Assembly (NCBI GenBank): GCA_037074705.1
Contig: CM073593.1
Span: 57,293,501-57,357,500, forward strand
Reading direction: 5' to 3'
From: Zhengitettix transpicula
Lineage: Eukaryota; Arthropoda; Insecta; Orthoptera; Tetrigidae
Length of the DNA: 64,000 bases
The notes below the pieces were generated by a model. That model ran no database searches and was not told where the DNA came from. It worked only from the letters and a program-made list of their open reading frames with translations. Shown here in pieces: positions 22,740 to 34,082 of the stretch. The stretch's first letter is position 1. The number at the start of each line of letters is the position of its first letter. The position numbers and the translations under genes are program-made.

Positions 22740-22830
22740 GATAAAATAAGTGCTAAATTAAATACCACGCGAAGTTTCTGAAATCTTTGTTACCTTCGTC
22801 AGGTGTCATAAGAGCGACACATCGCACAAA
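22740..22830 (-). repeat. Hammerhead-like element, single copy of the 14.4 kb family
   Basis: Shares AAGTGCTAA, AATACCACGC and the GTTTCTG block with the left arm at 14440-14470. On the - strand CTGACGA (22802-22796) fits the hammerhead consensus CTGANGA, and GAAA lies at 22778-22775. Stem II between them (AGGTAACAAAGATTTCA) pairs poorly. The partner arm seen at 14.6 kb is absent here. A (TA)n run follows at 22855-22871. Confidence 0.5.
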
Positions 22831-22869
22831 CCTGGTGAAGAACTCAAAAACCTATATATATATATATAT

Positions 22870-24630
22870 ACGTAATAAATTATAAGAAAGAAGAACACAC
22901 CTTACGTTTAAAAATATACGTAAATGAAAAAATATAAATACACGATTTGAAAATATTTTATTAATGACGTCATCGTTGACACAAAAATCTTTTGGACAAT
23001 GAGAACAATTTAGGATAGATGGATTACTTTACTGTTTATAACTATGGTTATAACACATTGTTTTATGCGATTTCAGTAATTATAATACCAAATATATATA
23101 ATTTTACTTAAATAAAACTGAACTCTGCTGAACTGAAGATTCAATAATGACTTCTCGATATAACAATCTGATACATAGTGGCAAAAAAAAATGAATTACG
23201 TTCTAATAATAAGAATAATTCTGTGTAAATGTTGATGTATCAGGGACATCTGGATATATATTAAAATAGAAGTGGGAGACGAGATTTTGATGAAAAATAA
23301 TCTAAGGATCCCAAAAAGATAATTACTCAGTTTCCAAACCTAAAAGAATTAAATAAGTGATTAGGACAGAACATCGTATATTAAAAGGAGACAATATTCA
23401 TTACTATAGCAGATTAATATATATGAAATCAAAGAAATGTCTGCATTTAATTAATATATTTCGATATACGTCAGTAGTTTCATTCAACTACAAATAATAG
23501 AATAGCCTTAAATTCACAAGAAGAAAAGGTGAGAATAATTGAAAGCACATTACATACGTTTCTGAAATCTTTGTTGCTATTCTCATGCTTGGTAAGAGAA
23601 GTGATAGTCTTTCAACAAATTGATACACACAAAAGAGTAACAAATGAAAAATTTGATATATTTCTTCCTTCTCTTCTTCGACATGGAACATAAAATTAAC
23701 AGTATCCAATTCTCTTAGTGTTAAATGCAAGACATTTTAGCAAGTGCGGCTAATATTTTGTCTGCTTAATTTTGGAGGTTATTGCATCACGTCGTCCTGA
23801 ATCGAGTAATGTAACCTGATTTTATGAGTAGAAGGAACTGTTCCAACCGCTATCGTATCGAGCTCACAAATTACATATATCAAGGAGAATTGAGGCGAAG
23901 CTTCTACCACAGAACAAAACACTCGGAGTCAGCATGCTTACCCATGAATTTTTCAGGCAATGAAATTGCAGCCTTTCCATTCTTGCCGAACCAAATGAGT
24001 AAATCTCGTTGGGTAAGTTCGAGGCTCACGAGTCTCTTGTTCTAATGCTCAGTGCTCCAAAATGGTGTGGAGAAGCTACGGTATTAACGCTTCCAGCCAC
24101 TTGAACAAATTCTGACGACTACAAATAATTTCACTAATGACAAATTACACGGATGGCATTTTGTCAAGTCAAATTCAAAACACGTCAAATCAATCTGGTT
24201 TGAAAAACTATGATTGAAACTCTCGGGATAATGCTGCTTATATTAAAATATTGTCACGTTTTAATGTGATGTTTCCACGTTACCCTTTTAAGTAGAGCTA
24301 CTTTTCGATGTTTGATGTAACTCGTCTGTGTCTATTTAAGGGATGCTATTAATTTTTAACAGGATTATTTTTTCTTCAAATATTTAATTGAGATAGGTGG
24401 AATGCGGAGACAGGGGAAGCATGACTTAGTTTTACTCTTTCTCAATCAGCTTCAAGGGCAAAATTAATTTTTAACAATTTTAGTATAAAATTCATTGACG
24501 TTTGCAAATATTCATCGACGTTAGTAAATATTCAGTTGATAATAGATCAATTCGCGACTGGAATTCGTTGCTTTCAGAATTATTGACGACATTTTCCGAA
24601 TACCGCTGATCAATTTGGACGTAGGCTAAG
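22870..24630. other. AT-rich DNA; no gene recognised
   Basis: A minus-strand frame at 23488-23730 (80 codons) and a plus-strand frame at 23824-24045 (73 codons) are open. The second lies in a less AT-rich patch and has mixed amino-acid use, but neither has a recognisable domain. Confidence 0.5.
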
Positions 24631-24637
24631 GAAACTT

Positions 24638-24640
<3 letters not shown>

Positions 24641-24675
<35 letters not shown>

Positions 24676-24965
24676 CTGCCCCCTCCCCTTATTTCTTTTC
24701 ACTGCTTTTCATATATATATATATATATTCTTATTATACTTATTAATTTTTAACTGCTCAGCGTAGCGTAGTGAAGTGATTTATGTGAAATGCAAGATCA
24801 AATAAAAAAAGTGAAAAGCAGTGAAAAGAAATAAGGGGAGGGGGCAGTTGGTTTATATTACCCATATATTTGTATATGTGTCATTTTTGTATCATGTTAT
24901 TTTTGTAGATATAACTACAACCGGGAAAATGCCCAATAGTAGCTTAGTAATAATAATAATAATAT
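24641..24965. repeat. Perfect 38-bp inverted repeat flanked by (TA)n and ending in an (ATA)n-type tail
   Basis: AACTGCCCCCTCCCCTTATT and on (24676-24713) is repeated as its exact complement at 24812-24849, with about 98 bp between. (TA)n runs lie at 24641-24675 and 24713-24729. Downstream are CCGGGAAAATGCCC, GTAGCTTAG and a TAA microsatellite (24947-24965), which resembles the simple-repeat tail of some LINE/SINE 3' ends. The arm is strand-biased (pyrimidine-rich in one arm, purine-rich in the other). Perfect identity implies a recent event or active gene conversion. Confidence 0.85.
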
Positions 24966-25404
24966 TCATTTTACTGAATATATCTGGAGATTTATGACCA
25001 CAATATTCCGAGATGCGACATAATAAATTTTATATAGACATATTTTTGGAATAAATCTTTTTAATTTCAAATATTATTTTGTTATTATAAATGTAAATAT
25101 AAAATAAATGTGAATTGTATTAAATATAAATATTTATAATGACCAAAAGTCAGAATTTATTAAAATTCTAGTTTTCCTTTAGGTAAAAACTCTCTATATT
25201 ATGGAACCTGTTCAGTTGTATGGAATAAACCCAAAAAAGTCTGATTTTATGTAAACGCTTTGTAGTTAAATTTTAATCAAGTTTTTCTTTGGGCCTTATA
25301 CACTAATAGTATTTTATTATTATTGAGGAAATAACTTGAAGACAATCAGTAGATCGTCCATAAGCCTTATGAAATATTGTCAGCATTTTTACTATAAATT
25401 AACA

Positions 25405-25775
25405 ACTGTCTGAGAGTTGAATCGATTGCTGTGGTGGCAGAAAGAAGTAAACGTCTGTATTATTAGTAACAATTCTTTTTATCTAAGTAACATACAGAAA
25501 ATTTTTGGGGATTATGAACAAGGAATATGAATCCGCTTGAAGAATCTAAATCAAGAACTTATAATGATGAAAACAATCTGACAGTTGAACCATTTCTTAT
25601 GGTTTCAGAAAGAAGTACACGCAAGTATTATTAGTAATACAAATTGAAATCATTTTCATGGCTACGTTACGTAGTTTTGATGGGTATTATCGTAGAATAG
25701 CAACAACATATGACAATTCTTGTAAAGAATCGAAATAAGAATTTATGTTGAACAGTTCGTGGTCGCTCAATCTAA
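25405..25775. repeat. Diverged tandem repeat, period about 170 bp
   Basis: GAGAGTTGAAT...CAGAAAGAAGTAAACG...GTATTATTAGTAA near 25412-25470 recurs as ACAGTTGAAC...CAGAAAGAAGTACACG...GTATTATTAGTAA near 25581-25640. Part of a third unit (CTTGTAAAGAATCGAAAT, AAGAATTTATG, GTTGAACAG) follows to about 25760. Copies differ at many positions. The unit length is close to that of many insect satellite monomers, but only about 2.3 copies are present. Confidence 0.7.
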
Positions 25776-25779
25776 ACTA

Positions 25780-27300
25780 AACAAGTCTTAAGAAAAATAA
25801 TATGTATTCATGTAATATGTACAAAATATCTCAAAATCAGATTAAATACTGTGTATTGATATATTTCTATTAGCATATATTTTTTAATGTTCCTAAATGT
25901 GCCGAGTTTCCCATATATTTATTATCAACCTACTCGAAAATATGCGACTTAACTTGCAGAAAAATTGTGAATTTTAATAATCGTAAATAAGTGTACCGCT
26001 AGCTTTCAACAATTTCTATGTGGCAAGTGAGGAATTGTCTGAAGAATTTTACTGAAATACGAATACAAGGGTCCCTTTCTGGAAATACGTTTTTTTTTCT
26101 ACTTAGAAATATGAGGAGGAAATAGTCCAACATGGTCACGCAGTAAATGCCAACAGGTTGAGCAATTGAAGGTGTTTTAAAGATAAATGTAGTAAACATG
26201 AAATCCGGTTTCTGGGTTACAATATCCGAAAGCTAGAAAAGAAGTGTGAGTATTGCTTACCTTCCAAGAGATAGATATGCTGATATTTCCTTATTACTGC
26301 AAAGTTGTAGATACCCTTCAGAATAAACAAACGATAATATGTTTGCTCCAGATCAACAAATTTAACTATTTCATACTTGCATATGAGCTTTAAACACAAG
26401 CTGAATGATGCAATTCTGAATCTTTGAGTAAGTGGTTTTTCGTAATGACTGAATAGATAATTCACCAATTATTAATGTTTTTACTCCAGGAGGGTAGAAT
26501 TTCGTAGTGATATAACCTTATCTGAAGGCAATATTTTTGTTATCATTATTGATAATGTGATCATTATAATTTTTGTATTTTCCTAGAAAGAAACAAAATG
26601 AGCAGAAAAGGGTGGAACAACTATATTTTAACAGCTAATTGTCTTAATAATATTTATGATAATCTTGTAAAATAAACTGAACCTTATGATACAATTTTAC
26701 ACGTATAACAACTATATAGGTTAATAAATGAAACCCATTTTTTTAAATAAGCAGTAGTGTTGCGGCGCTAATTACACAAATATGTTCTTACATAAAGTCC
26801 AGATATATGTGGCAAATATTCTCTGACTGATTACGCTGTTGAAATAAATCATAAAATATTATCATTAATTATATAATAAGTATATAACGGGAATTTAATA
26901 TAATAATATAATCCAATATATTATATAATATAATAAATAATGTATTCAGCTATCTCTGTTACTTGTTAAGTATTTAAATTAGCAAATAAAGTTTAATTAC
27001 CATTATAGTTGCGTAAGAGATTTCAATATTCCTAATAACAATAACCGTTTCTTAAAGTGAGTAAAATGTTTATAATTATCAGTCTTTTTAAACAAAAAAA
27101 TTAATAAAATTACGAAGTGGCTTCTTACATTAGTTTCACGTGGAAATTCACAAAAATCGTGCGTCCCTTCCAGAATGCAACAGTTGCATTTACTATGACT
27201 ATTCGCTATGATAAAAATGGCACTTACTATAGAAAGGCGAATAACAAGTACTCTACTTTACTCAGAGTTATTCAATTCCTCTTATAGTGTATCGTTGTTG
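25780..27300. other. AT-rich DNA; no gene recognised
   Basis: Two minus-strand frames (25999-26199 and 26217-26468) have Phe/Ile/Tyr-rich composition and no motif. Nothing else is supported. Confidence 0.6.
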
Positions 27301-27304
27301 AATA

Positions 27305-27375
27305 TTCAAACGGGTTAAATGTGCATTGCGTATTGCATTCAGGAAGGAGCGCTCAATTTTTGTGACAAGTCTACA
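27305..27375 (+). repeat. Dispersed repeat, copy A (GTGCATTGCGT family)
   Basis: Contains AACGGGTTAAATGTGCATTG, then ATTCAGGAAGGAGCGCTCAA and TTTTTGTGACAA. The same order of blocks occurs at 28345-28412 and, more diverged, at 61563-61620. The first two copies flank the palindromic RP insertion at 27.8-28.2 kb. Family unknown. Confidence 0.75.
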
Positions 27376-27811
27376 AAAATTTTCAAGGTGAAAAAAAAAT
27401 CATCATTCATATTTAAGAAAAGTAAATAATGATTAAGTGGAAAAATTCCAATTTCCAAAATTAATATTTTCAATATATTAAAACACAATAATTATTATCA
27501 TTAAAAGTTTTTATATTGTGATATTAACATACAGTATTGAAGTTTAAATGCTTTTTATCCATATAAAAAAGGCTTATATTGTTTCAAAACTACAGAAGAA
27601 GTTTAATTAATTATTTTAGTGAAAATATTTCAATTAATAAGCGAAGTAACGTAAAAGAATAATAATATGACAATAAGTAAATGCAGATATAGTTTACACA
27701 TAAAGTTCGTGCGATTTGGACTGATTTCACTCCATAAACTGAGCTGTTACTGACTCGAAAATCCCCTTTTTCTTACAAACGAGATGTTTGGGAAGTATAA
27801 TTTAGTTTTTT

Positions 27812-28236
27812 TTAGGGCAACAGGCTACATGAGGGTAATCCACGTTGGGCAACTCCCCTTTAATAGCATAGGAAGGGATGTCGGCCTGTTCTGAGAGGTG
27901 TATGTTCCGGGGTCACAGACCTTGGACATTCGGTTTGAGTTGTCCGCCATTCCCATTGGAATAGTCGGTCAGCTGTCACCTAAACTGGTCGAGGCCCGGA
28001 GAAGGGAATGCTGCGTCCCCACAGAAAACTCCTCTACCGCTATCGGAAGGGCGTGGGACAAGTACCCAGGCAGATGCCGGGTAGGATCCTTAAAATATAG
28101 CCCGGGGGCCCTAGTTAACCCTTGGCTACCTTCCTCTACCCTTCCGCATCCCCCCTTTCAAATCCCTTCCTATGCTATTAAAGAGGAGTTGCCCAACGTG
28201 GATCACCCTCATGTAGCTTGTTGCTCTAAAAAAAAT
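27812..28236 (+). mobile_element. RP-family retroposon, copy 5 (palindromic composite)
   Basis: The segment 27812-27881 is the last ~67 bp of the RP element in minus orientation (TTTTTTTAGGGCAACAGG...ATAGGAAGGGAT). It joins directly to a plus-strand copy (27882-28236) that begins at CGGCCTGTTCTGAGAGGTG and ends with its own A-tail after TTGTTGCTCTAAAAA. The insertion therefore has the same 3' terminus at both ends and mimics a TIR element. The plus copy has an internal deletion of about 55 bp after GACAAGTACCCA, removing the CTGATGCAGG...CTTTTAGGCG block. A sense frame (27898-28239, 113 codons) is open across it. Confidence 0.85.
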
Positions 28237-28344
28237 TAAAATTGATACGTTTCAAATAAGAATAAGGGAATATTCTTGTTGAGGAGTGTGCTATAAATAA
28301 CAGGAGCGTTTTTGTATAACAGTTAATTATATATAGTTGAATAA

Positions 28345-28412
28345 GAAAACGGGATAAAACGTGCATTGCGTGCTGTATTCAGGAAGGTGAGCTAAATTTT
28401 TGTGACAACTGA
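28345..28412 (+). repeat. Dispersed repeat, copy B (GTGCATTGCGT family)
   Basis: GAAAACGGGATAAAACGTGC, ATTCAGGAAGGTGAGCTAAA and TTTTTGTGACAAC correspond in order to copy A about 1 kb upstream. Divergence is roughly one base in eight by eye. Confidence 0.75.
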
Positions 28413-28639
28413 ACAAGCCAAAAACTGATTTAACGTGTAAAATTGAAGTAGGAAACCAAAATAATATATTTAATTGTACTGTATTAAGAAATTGTATTTG
28501 ACTACGAAGTCTGATAGTTATAAACATATTAAAGCCATTGATAAAATATGTTATTGTTATTAAGAATATTGAATTTTACGGTCCTCTTTTTATCAAATTT
28601 CAACAAAGCCGGTGACATAATACGGTGACGTGTTTTAAC

Positions 28640-29025
28640 AGTGCGTTGTAATGTTTCCGTGGAATTATTTCATCAGACTCCTCTGGCATCCACGTTACAT
28701 GTTCTCAGTTTTCTCGACCTCTATCCCTTATCAAACGTCACAGCATCTCCCAGGACTCGGCAGGGAATCCCAGACAGTTCTGAGAAACGCACTTCCTCTA
28801 CGGGCTGCGGTGTGGTCGACGTTCTTTTCGCCTTTTTTGCTTGCTTCCATGACGCCATCGTCAACGACAACATTAACATCCGGGAGCTACCAGATAGTAA
28901 ATGCCATGGAAATTTACAGAATTTCATTTTATCTCGAATCTACCTCTCCTTTCGCTATATTTCATTTAATACAAATTTGCCTGATAAGTTTGAAACACTG
29001 ACGTTTTCACTGAATCCGTACTAAT
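28640..29025 (+). other. GC-richer block with two overlapping open frames (127 and 116 codons), unrecognised
   Basis: Frames at 28641-29024 and 28651-29001 (+), and 28721-28927 (-), are open together. This is longer than expected by chance for this AT-rich window but is helped by locally higher GC. No domain, signal peptide or repeat is recognised. The minus-strand frame has a hydrophilic central part (KQAKKAKRTSTTPQPVEEV) that looks more protein-like than the plus frames. No partner copy exists in the window. It could be an isolated exon or a transposon fragment. Confidence 0.3.
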
Positions 29026-29039
29026 AAATATCCCCATAT

Positions 29040-29810
29040 TTCAAACGTTCAAGTTTTATATATTTCTCTACGACAGCAGAAGATCGTTACTTGTGGTACT
29101 CAGCAATGGATCATTACCACAGACGTCTACTTTTGGACAGTGACACTTGTTGTATTTATAGACGTTACAACAGTAATCGTTCGACATTATTAAGTCCGAG
29201 CTGAGATTGAAGTATTTATGCCCAGTGACTTTTATAAGCTCCGTCAGACAGTTTAATTAACAACCTCGGACACCAAACACGCTGTTGAAAATTTTTTTCT
29301 TGGTGGCATTTATTTTGAGAACGGGGCACGCGGTTGATTAATCAACTACTATGAGACGCATTATCTGTTTAATAAGGAAAATATAAGCAGGTTTGACTGC
29401 CGCGATTGTACAGTTCTTGAGAAAGTAAGAGTAACAAGTTACTGTCCCTTGGCCAATGAGCAATAGGCAACCATTAACACAGTCTACTACCCTACCATTG
29501 ACGTTGATCTAGAAGTCTGCTGGTTTTATCACATTCTATATATAATATTAAAATAGTTGTGCTGACCACGTGCCAATAAAAAATTGGAATAGCGCGAAGG
29601 AGAAAGTAATACAGAATATTAGTTGAGGGATTTTTGAAATGCCTGTTCACCGAGTGAAATAATATTTTTTAAATTCATAGGATATAATTTTGGAGTCGAT
29701 GTTTTAAAGAAATCAATTTAAAAAATAGTAGTATGTGATATTTTGATTTACTTTTAAATAACTTGACGATTGTAACAATATTTTATTTAAATAAATTTAT
29801 TATAATATTA
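29040..29810. other. Noncoding DNA; no gene recognised
   Basis: Moderately AT-rich, without open frames of useful length. Nothing else is supported. Confidence 0.6.
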
Positions 29811-29812
29811 AT

Positions 29813-29967
29813 AATGCAGATTTTTTTACCAATACCAGACAATATTTTTATTCATTTACGACAACGTTTCGGTACGTGTTTGTACCTTCATCAGGTCTTT
29901 CCTGCGGAGAAATTGTATAATAAATAAATAAAAATATTGTCTGGTATTGGTCAAAGAACTGCATTAT
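29813..29967 (-). ncRNA. Hammerhead-ribozyme-like element within a long inverted repeat
   Basis: On the - strand an intact core is present: CTGATGA (29894-29888), stem II GGTAC/GTACC closing a 6-nt loop (29886-29871), and GAAA (29870-29867). A short stem III ACG/CGT closes a TTGT loop (29867-29858), and the next residue is A (29857), so the NUH rule at the cleavage site is met. The flanks form arms of 31 nt with one mismatch (29828-29858 and 29921-29951), and a weaker extension with AATGCAG reaches 29813 and 29967. The arms supply an extended helix I, although about 26 nt (29895-29920) on one strand lie between that helix and CTGATGA. Minimal hammerheads with very short stem III are known from Penelope-like elements and metazoan retrozymes, where they may act as dimers. 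No protein frame accompanies it. Confidence 0.7.
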
Positions 29968-30625
29968 TTATTTCATATAAAGATACGTAAAAATACAATC
30001 TTTATATTATAATATTATTTATCTCTATTTTTGCTTCTGAATATTTAGTTTTGACTTTATAAGCCGAAAGCTTCAATTAATAAATAAATAATTACATTGT
30101 GAGCGTTATCGGTTTTGAATTTTATATAATTAAAAATACTTACAACTAGTTTTATAAAGTACTATGTAGCTACGGATAATTTTATATAATCATGAAACCC
30201 GGGCAACAATTTTTGTATTATGGAAGACTCAGTGGTTCATAATTAAATAAATAGTATGGTTATTTAATTCCAAGTAAAATTATGGCCTCAAAAAACATTT
30301 CAATATTACGATCAGTTTTGTAATCTTTTCCGTGTTAAAGTATGTGCACACGGCTTTGTGTTAAACAATGAATTAATTGAGATCAATGACATTGACTGGC
30401 ATAAACATAGCAAAAATTACTTTGTGAAATATTGCGTATTTTTATATATATTTAGGATTTAATTTGTTCCCTACTGAGAAATGAGACAAGTAAAACAGTG
30501 TCAATTTAATTTTGTGTGAGTTGTAATAATTGTAAGGTTTCCGTCATTGTAAATAATCTCTTCTTTAATCGTTAAAGGCAACTGGACTTCGAAGCGTGTG
30601 TTGTTATCCGTTGTTTCTTGCGACT

Positions 30626-30655
30626 CTTCAAGCGATGAGCTCCCTTTATCATCAG
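30626..30655 (-). other. Hammerhead-like motif with altered GAAA
   Basis: The - strand reads CTGATGA (30655-30649), then TAAAGG, stem II GAGC/GCTT with a TCATC loop, and then GAAG where GAAA is required (30629-30626). The first core strand is intact and stem II forms with one G-T pair, but the A-to-G change in the second strand should abolish catalysis. No inverted arms were found. Chance occurrence cannot be excluded. Confidence 0.3.
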
Positions 30656-31089
30656 GTTTATTCTCTATCATTTCGATCTTGCCGGGAGGAGTGGATATCT
30701 ATCATAAAGACTGCAAACGGTGATTGAAATGCTGTAATTAGTTTTTTTACCATTGTTTAGAACGAAGAAATAGTCTTTGTATGTCCTTATGAGGAAAACA
30801 ATCTCACGACTCAGAATTGGGCGTACGAGAATCGAGGACTACTCACAGAATTAATCCGACTAAACTCAGACGCAACAGACTCGATGAGAGAACTTACATT
30901 ACGGCTCAAATTTTAATCAGTAATTTTCGAATCTCTGGAATTTACCTAGAATCTGAGGTGGGAATGGCGTTTAGGGTTAATGTGTCATTAAATATTCGCA
31001 CATGTGCTAGAATTTGAGAACAGAAGAAATGTTTTCAAAAAAAGCTCAGCTCTAAAGGCTGTAGAAGTGATGAGGACAGAAAAATCTTG

Positions 31090-31120
31090 ATAAGGCTGGG
31101 AATCGAACCCACAATCATCG
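31090..31120 (-). repeat. SINE-like B box (short relic)
   Basis: GGGTTCGATTCCC on the - strand (31110-31098) is an exact T-arm/B-box sequence. No A box at the expected distance and no clear tail were found, so this is at most a fragment of a tRNA-derived SINE. Confidence 0.35.
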
Positions 31121-31439
31121 CTAAAAATACGTGCCTTTCTTTTTAATTACTGCCAATTAATCCAGGTTTTCCAGAATTTTTAATTAACAATGATTGCAGA
31201 GTTCGTCACTTTGCTCTTCCGAAATATTAATCGTACTTACTTCAAGCAAGATGGAAAGGAATACATGCTGCGCCGTGGTGCTGTGACGTAGACCCTGTTA
31301 AAGATAAAATGTAGGCACGTATATGCATAAAAAAAAAATGGGGTACTCATTACGTCTTCCGCCTCCATCTTTGGCGGAGGCATCGTCCCTTCATTCCGGA
31401 CAAACAACTCTTGAATGAACGAGTAATAAATAGCGCTCT

Positions 31440-31620
31440 CGGCGCACATGACTTGCTAATGGGGAAACGTGGTCGCTTGTCCAGTAATTATTGGCCCCAG
31501 GCTAGACCGCCGCATCACCGGAGAAGCCCTACCAGGAAGACGAGAGGCGGGTCACGAACCCGGCCCTGTTGCGTCATCGTCAGCTCTGCCGGTTGGTATT
31601 TGGCAACACACTTTCCTCCA
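31440..31620 (-). repeat. GC-rich block with B-box-like CCGGGTTCGTGACCCG (possible SINE)
   Basis: The palindrome-like CGGGTCACGAACCCG at 31548-31562 reads GGTTCGTGACC on the - strand, close to a Pol III B box. The surrounding ~180 bp is much GC-richer than its flanks. Frames at 31411-31641 (+) and 31552-31752 (-) cross it but look incidental. Assignment as a SINE is tentative. Confidence 0.35.
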
Positions 31621-31759
31621 TTTAAGTTCATAACTCATTAAGTTTTTTTTTCTGATGCAGCTTAGATAATATCCACTTAGGACTGGAACTGTGCTGTAAT
31701 ATTCTGTCTTAATAATACGATGGATGAAGATATCTATTTCAAAAGAGCTCATAAACTAG

Positions 31760-32372
31760 TATTATACAATTATTTTAAATCGATTGAAGCTACATAAGAA
31801 ATAAAGATAATACTATTAATATTTTTTTAAACTATGAGAAGACAAAAAATTAAAAAAAAAATTTTTTTTCATGAGCAAACGATTTAAAAAAGAGCGTAGC
31901 TAAAATATATTAACATTTACTTCATTCAAAAGACAAATGTAACATTACTTATTGTTTAAAGTCCGTTCTATTTAAACTTACATTAATTTTCAACGACTTG
32001 CAGTACTTTCTAAATGTATCAACACTTTATATAACGATTGTCTATTCCCTGAAATAATTAATATGTAATGTAACATTATCTTTTACTAACGAAATTTTCC
32101 TTAGCAACAAACGTAAAAAGTTTTTTTTTCAGTAAAGATAAGAGCAACTGTTTCGTTAAATTAAAAAGATATCTGTAAGTAAATATATCCGCAGAGAACT
32201 TAGTTATATTAACAGCCTGAATATAACCGGATATTTCACATTTCTTTTAGACGCATTTGGATTTGAAATCGTACATTTATATCAGATATTATACAAGTAG
32301 AATACTCCAATTTTATTTAATACTGAGGTAAGATTTTTTAATTAATTCTGTCTTAAGAAATATTCTTACCGT

Positions 32373-32403
<31 letters not shown>

Positions 32404-32640
32404 GAATATATTACAGTTTTAAGCTTGTACTTAAAAATATATTGGGATGCATTATTTAATTAAATTTAACTTCAGCAACAGTAATAATAAATTCTCTAAA
32501 TAAAAAATTTACGAAAACCAAATATATATTACATTGGTTTCATAAACTGAACTCCTGTGAGATCATAAATTAATGTATATATATTGTAATGCCAATTAAT
32601 TAACACATTAGTTGTAAATTTGATAATCTACATTGTTAGA
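31760..32640. other. AT-rich DNA with an (AT)n microsatellite at about 32373-32398
   Basis: No open frames of interest. The dinucleotide run is about 13 units long. The rest is featureless AT-rich sequence. Confidence 0.75.
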
Positions 32641-32769
32641 GAAACATATTCTTGACGGCAGTACCGAACACGAAACAACAATGTAGCAGAGCATTGTTTC
32701 TTTGTCGGAAGAAGCACTGCGCGCTCAAAATTAGGAGACGGTTGTTCAGTTGTCTGGAAGGTTTGGTCA

Positions 32770-32900
32770 AGTACAGGTCGCATTAAAATATTGAGGAGAG
32801 AGTACACATTATGTTTTGGTAGAGTTCAGTCTGCATTTTGGTTCCTCAGCGATCGGGTTGTCGTAAAATAATTTTCGGAACTTGGAGATTAAATACGTGG
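32770..32900 (+). pseudogene. Possible mariner transposase N-terminal relic
   Basis: One frame reads IEERVHIMFW near 32790-32820, resembling the (S/T)xEERVxI start of the helix-turn-helix in mariner-family transposases. Downstream homology is broken by stops and I cannot follow the domain further. No TIR or target TA pair was identified. Weak evidence only. Confidence 0.2.
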
Positions 32901-33504
32901 CGAGAGGCGAGGACGAAAACGAAAGGCGAGAACGAGAATCGAAATAAACTTGCAGGAAAGCATAGACAAAACATTCACACAAGCTGAACTACGAAACCTG
33001 CTAAACACAAACAGTTTTTGGTGCACATAGCCGAGCAGAAGTCAACCGAATGAGGGAGAGACGAAGAGGAGGTTCCTGGTTCCTGATTTTGATCTAAAAA
33101 ATATTAATTGTAGAATCAGTGAGTTTTAGTAGAAGCTGTGCAAAAACCCGTCATAGTGCTTCGTAAGTCAAAAGTATCCTGGAATGCTGCCGGATTAAAA
33201 GATAGTCGTCAGATTTCGTTCTCTTCCTTTGATAAAAATTTGTTAAGTAGAATCCATCTTTTTAGTATAATTTCGTCGAAAAGTAAATTTCGTCTTTGTT
33301 AATTGACGAGTAAACCTTTTTATTGAAATTTGTGTTGATAAGATTTCTAAATAAATGATTAGCCATTATCAAACCCAGTAATACCCTGAGATAAATTCTA
33401 TTTGTAATTATTTGTGTAATTGTTTCAAACATTGATAATAAATTTGTTCGTTTGAAAAGTGAATAATTTTTCATTTAATTAACGCCACCCATTTTAGTTA
33501 TTAC

Positions 33505-33505
33505 A

Positions 33506-33536
<31 letters not shown>

Positions 33537-33545
33537 CATATGTAT
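33505..33545. repeat. (TA)n microsatellite, interrupted
   Basis: Two TA runs separated by TTTATATATATACATATG. Confidence 0.9.
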
Positions 33546-34029
33546 CAATTAGCACGTATTGACTTATTCCAGCATTGTATAAAGTGTTATAATTTCCCCA
33601 CATTTTAAATAATCAGCACCGCGTCAATGCTTACAATCAACTTTGCGGTTGAACCTCGGATCTAACTTGAAATTAGAGGGAATTACGTGGAATTTCCATA
33701 GCCTAGATAAGATAAATAAACATTGTGAAGCGATCGAGTGTAAGGTATAGGAACGTATATTTTCTCCTTTCCCCTCTCTCCTTTCTACAATCTTCGTCTG
33801 ATAGAATTTCTATTAGTAATTGATACTATCGAAAAAAAAGACCGTGTTGGTACAAATAGTAATTATTTGTAGTGTTTGGAAAGTGCAGAATGGGAGAGCG
33901 AAAAGAAGAGTCAAGCTATTGTTGCATATATTTTACAGCAATAGAAGGTCGAGGGAAATGTAAAATTAGAAAGGCAACGTATCGAGTAATATATCTTCTT
34001 CTTCTTATAAATAAAGCAGAGTGTTTGTT

Positions 34030-34031
<2 letters not shown>

Positions 34032-34077
<46 letters not shown>
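34032..34077. repeat. (TA)n microsatellite at the 5' side of a Helitron-like element
   Basis: About 23 TA units directly in front of GTATGTTCCTTATACAAATC. Open frames through it on both strands (33872-34150 and 34029-34226 on +, 34005-34190 on -) encode Tyr-Ile repeats and are artefacts. Confidence 0.97.
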
Positions 34078-34082
<5 letters not shown>

